From Saprospiraceae bacterium (lineage in GTDB: Bacteria; Bacteroidota; Bacteroidia; Chitinophagales; Saprospiraceae), in contig JAHBTW010000007.1 of the NCBI GenBank assembly GCA_019638385.1, forward strand, positions 62,001 through 126,000: DNA of 64,000 bases. The letters are read 5' to 3'. This document shows positions 11,401 to 18,303 of this stretch, one piece after another. The position numbers and the translations under genes are program-made. The notes beneath the pieces are model-generated. The model was given only the letters and a program-made list of their open reading frames with translations, did not search any database and was not told the DNA's origin. Each line of letters opens with the position of its first letter. Positions within the stretch are counted from its first letter, which is position 1.

Positions 11401-12678
11401 ACCGTAACTCAAATGCCCCTTGGCGGAACCACCGTTTCGCAAGCCGGACTGATGACCGTTGCACTCACCGCCACCGATGAAAGCGGCAACAGCCAAACGT
11501 GTACTTTCACTGTAACGAAAGTGGACAATACGCCGCCGACCATACAATGTTTCAATCAAACCCTGACCTTCAACGGGGAGACTACGATAATGCTCAATGC
11601 CGGTAGTCTCGTAGATACCACCGACAACTGCGGCGTGGCTACCATCACCCTGTCGCCTAACGGTATCTCTTGCGAGCAACTCGGCCAAATTGTTCCGGTA
11701 ACGGTCACTGTCACCGACGTCAACGGCAACCCTGCCACCTGCACAAGCAACATCACCGTGGCGGGTCTACCCTGCGGCTGGAGCCAAAACCCGAACGGCG
11801 TCAACTGCGCCAATGGCAACAGCATTGCTTACAATTCGGGTACCGGCGTGTGGACGGCCACGAGCACCAACTGCTTCTACGGACCGCCTTTCACGAGCGA
11901 TGCCACGGCTTTCGCCCAACGCACGCTCTGCGGCGACGGCAGCATCACAGCGGAAGTAACCGACATCAGCGGCACAGCCCTCGGCTGGGCGGGCGTAATA
12001 ATGCGCGAGAGTAACGCCGCCGGCGCGAAAAAAGCGCAGTTGATGACCAATCTGAGTAGCCTGAGCCGCCGCGAGTTCCGCACCACCACCAACGGCGCGG
12101 CCAACCCGCAGCAGTTCCCGAGCCAGAGCCGATATTGGTTGCGCATCGTAAGAGCGGGCAATCAGTTCAGCATGTATGTGTCGGCCAACGGCGCGGCATG
12201 GTACTTTGTAGGCGCACAAAACATCCCCATGAACAGTTGTATTCAGATGGGCCTGGTGGCGACCAATTATACTTCCAATAGCACCGTCACAGCCACCTTT
12301 GCGAATGTGAGCTTTACGGGGAGCAATGTGCCGCCGCTGACGGGTGTTTCGGCTCCGCTCAACACGCTGAACGAACTCACAACCGACAACTCACAACAGA
12401 TAAGCGATTTCCAGACGTATCCGAATCCGACGAGCGGGGAATTGAATTTGAATTTGGAACAGTACGTGGGCCGCAACGCACGGATAGAGGTGTATAGCCT
12501 GACGGGGCAATTGCTTCGCTTTGTGGAGATAGAGGAGGTGCAAACGGCTGTGGAGCAACTGGATATGTCTCAACTTGAAAATGGGATGTATTTGGTAAAA
12601 GTGAAATGCATCGGCACACGAGATGGAATCTCGCGCGAGCTGCCGGATGCGACGCGGCGGGTGGTGTTGGCGCGGTAG
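8464..12678 (+). CDS. Secreted multidomain T9SS protein: MopE-type metal-binding motifs, parallel beta-helix, ConA-like module
   Basis: 1404 residues with a signal peptide (MKSKHLPLISLLFVSSYALA-Q). Order: a PPC-like N-terminal domain (about 25-140), an Ig-like segment (about 145-235), a MopE-type motif (DADGDSYY...GDCDDANPAVNPGATEICNGIDDNCD, about 237-295), a right-handed parallel beta-helix typical of polysaccharide-acting or adhesive proteins (about 305-680), two more MopE-type motifs (about 820-940), an HYR-like domain, the Cys-rich ConA-like module starting GLPCGWSQNPNG (about 1100) and a T9SS type A sorting domain (FQTYPNPTSGELNLNL ... MYLVKVK). No catalytic residues of a known enzyme family are evident, so an adhesin or surface-structure role is inferred. 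The last 60 codons are nearly identical to those at 4500-4800 except for an in-frame insertion of about 24 bases (CIGTRDGI). Confidence 0.85.
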   Translation: MKSKHLPLISLLFVSSYALAQCPNDNTSAFCPALDASTLTINNRTLLCTTVWGGEYQQVNNITAGNTYRVDFCPNVGTTNYDSYLTIYTDAGDLVAFNDNFCGDDPQVDFVAPVNGGYRILADVGAACDSNATNTYVNITLLAVGCTNPTVPTVSGQTICAGQQATLSISSGALNNATHWQWYSGSCGGTPVGTGTSIMVSPGSTTTYYVRGEGGCVSGGACASATVTVNAPPTWYLDADGDSYYTGPPVMACISPGAGYVTTVTGGGDCDDANPAVNPGATEICNGIDDNCDTQIDENGGCCPAPGTIWYVDASAAPGGTGTSWDCAFQQIQPAINAAGNGHQILVAAGTYVENLFVNKSLTITGVDGRDLTFVHAATANYTLHVDGNAGMPVLAGNVSIEGFTFADPQRLHWSVVATDHIATGLLLTFRNNRVTDGNRYGWWDYHSHGSLLCENNIFSDVYYGMLLEGWDTGTLTIQNNEFTNLHIYIDPMGVPVPAFGGPVGILAMTYSAGGGVDCTNPYRIFENHFHTYTDDGFGIVFNGGLTGNGSAKYTDVEIARNTIAPGATGTGIRLRNLPAPNNSPDGGVHDAMVHNNFVSNAQYGIRLQGDNPGTQVHENSLVNCSILAIENTGVPVMDATCNWFGTASATGVNPQVSSNVTYQSWLISGTDNAPGTPGFQPAPGTCTGCPQPVLQTTINANVVTANNDGTDDTGSFSVCNGVSIQFDNFSDISGLGLSGTKVYQTATYTNVNPTFCNNCADLLSAYTSMSQTASLVNPALSGTIVLRFRAWTDDDDNDMIDAGECAGDWVQYTITVLPLQTYYRDMDGDGFGDPANTTMACSVPMGYVTNNTDCDDNDPLEFPGQVWYADVDNDGYSSGTTLTQCLRPAGYKVPAELTATTGDCNDNNPDINPAATEICDGIDNDCDGMTDVEDPDLMSEPLEMSCPATQTLQLNSTCSATLPDYRNLANILGGCGMVTVTQMPLGGTTVSQAGLMTVALTATDESGNSQTCTFTVTKVDNTPPTIQCFNQTLTFNGETTIMLNAGSLVDTTDNCGVATITLSPNGISCEQLGQIVPVTVTVTDVNGNPATCTSNITVAGLPCGWSQNPNGVNCANGNSIAYNSGTGVWTATSTNCFYGPPFTSDATAFAQRTLCGDGSITAEVTDISGTALGWAGVIMRESNAAGAKKAQLMTNLSSLSRREFRTTTNGAANPQQFPSQSRYWLRIVRAGNQFSMYVSANGAAWYFVGAQNIPMNSCIQMGLVATNYTSNSTVTATFANVSFTGSNVPPLTGVSAPLNTLNELTTDNSQQISDFQTYPNPTSGELNLNLEQYVGRNARIEVYSLTGQLLRFVEIEEVQTAVEQLDMSQLENGMYLVKVKCIGTRDGISRELPDATRRVVLAR

Positions 12679-12690
12679 TTTTGGGTAGGC

Positions 12691-12745
12691 GGTGGGCGGT
12701 GGGCAGTAGGCGGTAGGTAGTACCGCCTACTGCCCACCGCCCACC
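12691..12745. repeat. Perfect 25-bp inverted repeat built of GGCGGTA/GGCAGTA-like heptamers
   Basis: Left arm 12691-12715 and right arm 12721-12745 are exact reverse complements with a 5-base loop. The element starts 12 bases after the stop of the T9SS gene. Two related elements follow T9SS genes at 21981 and 38219. There is no T-tract, so it is not a standard terminator, although an RNA hairpin this stable would block 3' exonucleases. Confidence 0.85.
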
Positions 12746-12777
12746 GAAAAACCGACTACTGATAGCATATATGATTA

Positions 12778-12814
12778 CAAGAGCCGGGGCATTTGCTCCG
12801 GCTCTTGTTGTTTT
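12778..12814 (+). terminator. Rho-independent terminator
   Basis: CAAGAGCCGG...CCGGCTCTTG forms a 10-bp perfect stem with a loop of about 10 bases, followed by TTGTTTTG. It closes the transcription unit of the MopE/beta-helix gene. Confidence 0.85.
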
Positions 12815-12939
12815 GTCAGGACGACAACGACTTGGCGCGCGCTCCGTGTACAGGCAAACACGGATATAGAAAAACAACCATATACAATTGGTTTTCAGAC
12901 AGCTACACCCTTTATAGCTTGCCTGTTCCGGCGCACCGA

Positions 12940-12971
12940 TTTGGCGCAATGCATTTTTGTACTTATCTTTG
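12940..12971 (+). promoter_or_regulatory. Promoter TTTG-N20-TATCTTTG of the symporter operon
   Basis: TTTG at 12940-12943 and TATCTTTG at 12964-12971 with a 20-base spacer fit the Bacteroidota sigma-A consensus (TTG ... TAnnTTTG). The predicted start of transcription, about 12978, leaves a leader of about 190 bases before the ATG at 13170. The interval 12815-12939 upstream of it holds nothing recognisable. Confidence 0.6.
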
Positions 12972-12977
12972 CGACAT

Positions 12978-13169
12978 TCAAATACGGAACAGGCTCTCAT
13001 TCTTTGGGTTCTGCCTTTTATCTAAGCCATCTCGGCTTTTCTGCGGAACCCGCCTGAGTCACAAAAAAATCATCAAAATTTTGATGCCTGCTTGCAGCCT
13101 TCTTTGGTTGTAAAATTGCGCATTTAAGCCCGGTTTATCCGTATTACCCGGCGTAAACCATGACAGCCT
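12978..13169 (+). promoter_or_regulatory. Long structured 5' leader with a 16-bp perfect palindrome
   Basis: Between the promoter and the first gene of the symporter operon lies an untranslated leader of about 190 bases. It contains a GGGTTC...GAACCC pairing that encloses a smaller GCC...GGC stem (about 13008-13051), and the perfect palindrome CATCAAAATTTTGATG at 13071-13086. It could be a protein operator or an RNA switch; no known riboswitch class was recognised. Confidence 0.4.
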
Positions 13170-13658
13170 ATGAAGCTAAGACGGTGGAAGTATCTGATTG
13201 CTATGCCGGCGCTCTTTATCTGTATAAACCTCGCTGCTCAGTACGCTGTGCCGGCGTTTGTGAACCCCTCAATGGAAAAAACGGAGTCGGGATATATCAA
13301 ATTGAGCTGGCGCACGGCAGAGGCGGCGCCCAGCAATGCAGCACCCATTTTCGAATTACAACAGGCTGATAACCCGGACTTTGACCCAAACACTCTGATA
13401 TACCACGGACAAGACTACGCTACCTTTATCTCCGGATTACCGGACGGCAATTATTATTACCGACTGCGCCGCGTATCGCCGGAAGGCGACCGGTACAGCG
13501 ATTGGTCCACGCCCGTATTGGTACAGGTTGAGCACCATGCGCTCGAGTTAGCCTTCCTGTTGTTCGGTATCGGGGCAACGGTTTTTCTACTCACGGTGGG
13601 TATTGTACTAAAAGGCATTCGTTCATCTGAAGAAAAACAAGATGGAACATCAATCTGA
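13170..13658 (+). CDS. Small membrane protein with extracytoplasmic fibronectin-III-like domain
   Basis: 162 residues. An N-terminal signal peptide or anchor (LIAMPALFICINLAAQ) is followed by a single fibronectin type III-like domain (IKLSWRTAE ... ISGLPDGNYYYRLRRVSPEGDRYSDWS, about 40-118) and a C-terminal transmembrane helix (about 125-148) with a short charged tail. It overlaps the following symporter gene by 17 bases, so the two are translationally coupled. An accessory or ligand-presenting subunit of the transporter is an inference from the coupling; the family itself was not recognised. Confidence 0.7.
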   Translation: MKLRRWKYLIAMPALFICINLAAQYAVPAFVNPSMEKTESGYIKLSWRTAEAAPSNAAPIFELQQADNPDFDPNTLIYHGQDYATFISGLPDGNYYYRLRRVSPEGDRYSDWSTPVLVQVEHHALELAFLLFGIGATVFLLTVGIVLKGIRSSEEKQDGTSI

Positions 13659-15069
13659 AATTTTATCCCCCACTACCGGCTATATCCTGCTGGGCATATT
13701 GGCCGTTGTGTGGATCTGCCTGGGCATTTATTGGGGCCGGAAGGCGAAAAGTTTAGACGGATTTATGCTGGCCGGCCGCAATGTCGGGTTGGCTTTCGGC
13801 ACCGCTACGGCTATGGCTACCTGGGTCACCTCCAACACCACCATGCTGGCGCCGCAATTTGCATTGCAGTTGGGCATTTGGGGCATGCTGGCATATTCCA
13901 CCGCCGCATTCGGGCTGTTTCTGTTTGCCCCATTGGCCAAACGGATCAAACAACTCATGCCCAAGGGCTACACCAGCGGTGATTTTATTCGTTTGCGATA
14001 CGGAAAACCGGCGTGGTATGTGTTCCTGGTCATTTCCATTTTTTACGGATTCACCTGGTTGGTCAGCATGGGCATGGCGGGCGGAATACTGCTCAATGCG
14101 CTGGCCGGCATACCTTATCAGGTGGGAATGAGCGTCATTCTTTTCGTGTGTGTTACTTACACTTTATTCGGGGGGTTATATGCCGTGATCGGTACCGATT
14201 ATATCCAGTCTTTGATCATCATGGTAGGCATTGTTGTACTGGGCGCCGGCGTGTTGTATTCTATCAATATGGAAGTGGTTTATACCGACTTGCACGCGCA
14301 AAAACCCATGTTGATCAGCGTGCTGTTGCCGGCCGCTATCATGGCTATATTCAACAACCTCTTGTTCGGAATTGGGGAAGTTTTTCACAGCAACGTGTGG
14401 TGGAGCCGTGCGTTTGCCATGCGCAAGGGGGTAGGCCAAAAGGCCTATTTGCTGGCCGGGCTGATGTGGCTGCCGATCCCGGTGGGCGCCGGTTTTATTG
14501 CGCTTACCAGCAGCTCGCTGGGCATCAATATCACCAGCCCGGACATGGTGGGACCGCTGATGGCCGCTCATATTTTGGGAACCGTCGGGACGGTGATTGT
14601 TTTCGTGGTTTTTTTCTGTTCACTGGCTTCGAGTATTGACAGCTTGCTGGCGGCTACCTCCGATTTGATCGTAGAAGATATTTATAAAAAAATGATAAAC
14701 CCCGCAGCTCCGGAAGAAAAGGCGCGCCGCGTTTCCGCGTATGTGATCATCGGGCTGGGCATAGTGGCGTGGCTCGTATGCCTGCCGCGCATCGGCACTT
14801 TGGCCACGGTATTGTTTTTTGCAGGGCCGATGGTGGCCAGTACGATTTACCCGATCGTTACGGGGCTTTTTTGGAAAACAGCCGGCGCCGCCGGAGCATT
14901 GTGGGCGATGGTCGCCGGGTCTGTTGCGGGTCTGTTTGCCTATTTTACCGTGGGCTGGTACGCAGCCTCGCTCATCGGAGCTACCGTTTCGATAACGGTC
15001 ACCTTTGTTTTTGCAAAATGGCGGCCGGGCCGGTTCGATTGGGCGAAATTGAACGAATCAAATGTATAA
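13642..15069 (+). CDS. Sodium:solute symporter (SSS/SLC5 family)
   Basis: 475 residues with about 13 hydrophobic helices. Family features include GxxxxGRKAKSLDGFMLAGRN after helix 1, TWVTSNTTMLAPQ in helix 2, KGYTSGDFIRLRYG, and SSIDSLLAATSDLIVEDIY in the region of the second sodium site. It is expected to take up an organic solute with Na+. The subgroup cannot be settled by eye; similarity to urea/polyol-type members is possible. It overlaps the FN3-like gene upstream (17 bases) and the 46-residue ORF downstream (8 bases), and is part of an operon leading to carbamoyltransferase and AsnB-type genes, suggesting that it imports a precursor or exchanges their product. Confidence 0.85.
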   Translation: MEHQSEILSPTTGYILLGILAVVWICLGIYWGRKAKSLDGFMLAGRNVGLAFGTATAMATWVTSNTTMLAPQFALQLGIWGMLAYSTAAFGLFLFAPLAKRIKQLMPKGYTSGDFIRLRYGKPAWYVFLVISIFYGFTWLVSMGMAGGILLNALAGIPYQVGMSVILFVCVTYTLFGGLYAVIGTDYIQSLIIMVGIVVLGAGVLYSINMEVVYTDLHAQKPMLISVLLPAAIMAIFNNLLFGIGEVFHSNVWWSRAFAMRKGVGQKAYLLAGLMWLPIPVGAGFIALTSSSLGINITSPDMVGPLMAAHILGTVGTVIVFVVFFCSLASSIDSLLAATSDLIVEDIYKKMINPAAPEEKARRVSAYVIIGLGIVAWLVCLPRIGTLATVLFFAGPMVASTIYPIVTGLFWKTAGAAGALWAMVAGSVAGLFAYFTVGWYAASLIGATVSITVTFVFAKWRPGRFDWAKLNESNV

Positions 15070-15202
15070 CATCACGCACATGCTTTTTTCTATATCATTT
15101 TTCAAGTTCCTGATTCTGATTTCATTACTCATGATGGCCATCGGGGCAGCTACCCTTGTCGCCATGCTCCTCAGGGACATAAAAACCGATCGCTTATGGT
15201 AA
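15062..15202 (+). CDS. 46-residue membrane peptide, putative small accessory subunit of the symporter
   Basis: ATG at 15062 overlaps the symporter stop (15067-15069), and the TAA at 15200-15202 overlaps the start of the next gene (ATG 15196). The peptide MYNITHMLFSISFFKFLILI... has one long hydrophobic segment (residues about 7-37) and a basic C-terminal tail (RDIKTDRLW). Small one-pass accessory peptides encoded beside SSS symporters are known. Overlaps at both ends with no spare bases argue strongly that it is translated. It is too short for most gene callers. Confidence 0.65.
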   Translation: MYNITHMLFSISFFKFLILISLLMMAIGAATLVAMLLRDIKTDRLW

Positions 15203-16293
15203 TCGAACAATTCAAAGCTTCGGCCAACATGCTGGATGAAGACCCATTTGATTCCACCGGGCTGCATCCCGACCCAACCAACTTGCTGGCTCAGGAACAC
15301 ATTGATCTGGGCATACTGAAGCGCCTGACCGGCCAATCCATCATTTCCGCCGATCAATTTGACAAAGAACTGGTATTGGAAATTTGCAAATTCGCGGCGC
15401 TGCTCGAAGCTACCGAAATTGCAAGCAGCCGCCCCCTGACCGGTAAAATTGTCATAACGGCCTTTTTTGAGGCCAGCACCCGTACCCGTTTGTCATTTGA
15501 AAGCGCCGTATTGCGCCTCGATGGAAAGATCATCAGCATTCCCACCGGGCAATCAACCGGCGTTGCCAAAGGCGAGTCGTTGTCTGACATCGGAGAAATG
15601 TTCAATGCTTATGGAGACCTGGTCGTGGTGCGGCACACCGACACGCATTCCATAGAAGAGATCATGCAGAACCTGCGTCTGCCGCTCATCAATGCCGGCA
15701 ACGGTTCGGGCGAACACCCGACCCAGGCACTGGCCGACTGGTTTGCCATTTTAAAATGGAAACCCGGATTGATAAAAGAGCACATCAAGCCCCGCGACCA
15801 GATACACCTCGGCATATTGGGCACTCCGGGCAGCATGCGCGCCGTCAATAGCTTTTTGCGGATGTCTATCCTCTTCCAATCGGGCATTCGCAAAATCTCT
15901 ATCGTGTCCGAAATGGCCGATCCGCTCGGACCGGAACTGGCCGACAGATTGGAAAAATCGGGTATAGCATTTGAAATTACCAACGACATCCATGCCGTCC
16001 AATCAGATTTGGATGTGATCTATGTCAATTCCATTGCTTTTCTGGGCGATCATTACGAATCGTTGAACTCCCGTTTTAAGCTCAATAAAGAAAGCGATCT
16101 GAAGCCGGATGCCGTGGTATTGCATCCGTTGGCCCGGCTGGATGAATTGGATCCTTTGCTGGACGAGACCCACCACAACCTGTATTTTACCCAGGCACAT
16201 GGCGCTGTATTCGTGCGGCAGGCGCTTTTTATTGCTATGCTCAATCGTTTCGACCGGCTGCCCAAAAAAGCGTTTCCATTTATCAATCATTAA
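15196..16293 (+). CDS. Aspartate/ornithine carbamoyltransferase-family enzyme with altered acceptor site
   Basis: 365 residues, longer than PyrB (about 310) by an N-terminal extension of about 50. The carbamoyl-phosphate site is intact: STRTR at 94-98, S120...K125 of the 80s loop, R146, HPTQ at 174-177, R215. The residues that in E. coli PyrB bind aspartate are not: the RVQ motif (R229, Q231) is replaced by S-I-A (S279, A281), and HPLPR is HPLAR (310-314). It therefore probably carbamoylates an amine other than aspartate. It is coupled to the symporter unit and followed 54 bases later by an AsnB-type amidotransferase. Calling it pyrB would be unsafe; a YgeW-like or new transcarbamylase is more likely. 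Confidence 0.75.
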   Translation: MVIEQFKASANMLDEDPFDSTGLHPDPTNLLAQEHIDLGILKRLTGQSIISADQFDKELVLEICKFAALLEATEIASSRPLTGKIVITAFFEASTRTRLSFESAVLRLDGKIISIPTGQSTGVAKGESLSDIGEMFNAYGDLVVVRHTDTHSIEEIMQNLRLPLINAGNGSGEHPTQALADWFAILKWKPGLIKEHIKPRDQIHLGILGTPGSMRAVNSFLRMSILFQSGIRKISIVSEMADPLGPELADRLEKSGIAFEITNDIHAVQSDLDVIYVNSIAFLGDHYESLNSRFKLNKESDLKPDAVVLHPLARLDELDPLLDETHHNLYFTQAHGAVFVRQALFIAMLNRFDRLPKKAFPFINH

Positions 16294-16347
16294 ATCCAAC
16301 AGAGCATTGCCCGGCCAACCGTTAATGCTCTTTAAAACAACCATATT

Positions 16348-18303
16348 ATGTGTGGAATTACCGGCTTTTGGAGCCATCGTCCTTTAGGACATGAATCATT
16401 TCAACAAATAGAAAATATGACCTACCAACTGCGGCACCGCGGGCCTGACGGCTTCGGCTACCACCGCGACGCAGAGGCAGGATTGGTCATGGGCCATGCC
16501 CGCCTGTCAATAATTGATCTGGAAACCGGCGATCAGCCCTTGTTTGCACCGGACGGAACGCTCGTGCTGACGGTGAACGGAGAGTTTTACGACTATAAGC
16601 GCATTCGGACCGAACTGAAACTGGAGGGTTTTCAATTTCAAACTAAATCAGATAGTGAAATCGCGTTGCCCTTGTACCGGAAATACGGGCTTGATTTTGT
16701 GGATCACCTGCGAGGGGAATTTGCAATGGCCCTCTTTGATGCCCGGCAGCAGCAATTGATTTTGATACGGGACCGCTTCGGCGTTAAACCGTTGTTTTAC
16801 CACATCGGCCAATCCGGCCTGTATTACGGTTCGGAGATCAAGGCGCTGTTTGCCCACCCGCAAATACCGCGCGCATTTTCAAAGCCGGGCTTATTGCACC
16901 AGCTCATGCAAACCATGAAGCCCGGCGATACGGCATTTGAGGGCGTTTATGCCCTGAAGCCCGGTCACATGCTCGTTGTCAGCAAAAACAAAAACGGATT
17001 CGAGGTACAGGAGCGAAAATATTGGGACATGGATTTCCCCAAAGACGCCGATCGGGATGATTCCCAACCTGCCGAATACCATATCCGGCAGGTGCAGGAA
17101 TCGCTTACAGAAGCTGTTGCTCAACGGTTGGAGGCCGACGTTCCGGTAGGGTGTTACCTCTCCGGCGGCATAGACAGTTGTTCGATGCTGGGTCTGGCTT
17201 CTTCGATACAACAATCGCCGGTGAAAGCATTTACCATCAGCTTCGACGACGATGCCTACGACGAGTCGTCCATCGCCCGCGAAATGGCGGCAGCCGCTGA
17301 AGCCGACCACGAGGAAATCAACCTGTCGGCCAACGAACTATACGGCCAAAACTACATTCGCACCATGTACCATGCCGAGCGTACCTTTTACAATACCCTG
17401 GGGGTGGCCAAATGGTGCATGAGCAAACGCGTCAACGAATGCGGCTACCGGGTAGTGGTTACCGGCGAAGGTTCGGATGAGTTGTTCGGCGGTTACCCCG
17501 CCTTCAAGATGGATATGTTCCGGCATACCGATGCCGATGACCATATAAAGACCCTTGGTGAGTCGAACAAACTCTTCAAGGGCGCCATGCTGGCAGAGTC
17601 TGTTGTGGCTCACCCGGCCCTGGACGCCGTGTGCGGCTTCACTCCGGCCTGGATACAACCCTGGATGCAAACGCTGGACATGGCCCGACCGCTGTTGCGC
17701 GATGAATTGCTGCGCGAATTGCGCGACTACGACCCGGTGGAGGCTATTGCCCAATCGTTTGCACCGGACCAATTGGACGGCAGGCACCCGCTCGATAAAG
17801 CGCAATACACCTGGATAAAAACCATGCTCGAATGCCAGATACTCAATTGGGGCGGCGACCGGGTGGACATGGCCCATTCCATGGAGAGCAGGCCTGCTTT
17901 TCTCGACCACCGGGTAGCCGAGGTGGCGCGTGTGATACCGCCGGCACTTCGCATCAAAGGGAATACCGAAAAATGGGTGCTGCGGGAGGCTATGCGCCAT
18001 TTGCTCCCGGAAACCTTGTACAAGCGGGAAAAATTTGCATTTATGGCTCCTCCGGGTCATACTTCCCAGCAAAAACAACAAGCGTTTCAGTTGTTGATCA
18101 ATCGCTTTTTAGATTCCAGACGGGTAACCAATGCGGGCATTTTCGATCCGCAGCGACTGAGAATATTTTTGGAAGAATACCGCCGGGACCGCGACCCGGT
18201 ATCGCTGGTGCGAAAAGATGCCTTGCTGAACCACATCATCGGATTGCATATTATGCAGGAACAGTTTGTAGAAGCGTCAGAACGCGAACTGACAGTGGTG
18301 TGA
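16348..18303 (+). CDS. asnB: Asparagine synthase (glutamine-hydrolysing) family protein
   Basis: 651 residues. The N-terminal class II glutaminase domain has the nucleophile Cys2 (MCGITGFW), the RHRGPDG motif and NGEFYDY. The C-terminal ATP-pyrophosphatase domain has the PP-loop SGGIDS (from about residue 272), TGEGSDELFGGY and SMESRPAFLDHRV. It transfers ammonia from glutamine to a carboxylate activated with ATP as AMP ester. Housekeeping AsnB is usually 550-630 residues, and paralogues often amidate peptides or small molecules. Its position after a symporter and an atypical carbamoyltransferase makes a pathway-specific substrate plausible, though aspartate cannot be excluded. Confidence 0.85.
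   Translation: MCGITGFWSHRPLGHESFQQIENMTYQLRHRGPDGFGYHRDAEAGLVMGHARLSIIDLETGDQPLFAPDGTLVLTVNGEFYDYKRIRTELKLEGFQFQTKSDSEIALPLYRKYGLDFVDHLRGEFAMALFDARQQQLILIRDRFGVKPLFYHIGQSGLYYGSEIKALFAHPQIPRAFSKPGLLHQLMQTMKPGDTAFEGVYALKPGHMLVVSKNKNGFEVQERKYWDMDFPKDADRDDSQPAEYHIRQVQESLTEAVAQRLEADVPVGCYLSGGIDSCSMLGLASSIQQSPVKAFTISFDDDAYDESSIAREMAAAAEADHEEINLSANELYGQNYIRTMYHAERTFYNTLGVAKWCMSKRVNECGYRVVVTGEGSDELFGGYPAFKMDMFRHTDADDHIKTLGESNKLFKGAMLAESVVAHPALDAVCGFTPAWIQPWMQTLDMARPLLRDELLRELRDYDPVEAIAQSFAPDQLDGRHPLDKAQYTWIKTMLECQILNWGGDRVDMAHSMESRPAFLDHRVAEVARVIPPALRIKGNTEKWVLREAMRHLLPETLYKREKFAFMAPPGHTSQQKQQAFQLLINRFLDSRRVTNAGIFDPQRLRIFLEEYRRDRDPVSLVRKDALLNHIIGLHIMQEQFVEASERELTVV

Noticed and set aside
15196..16293. 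Plain pyrB assignment
   Set aside because: Overall similarity to aspartate carbamoyltransferase is clear, but the aspartate-binding Arg and Gln are replaced, so a pyrimidine role is not supported.
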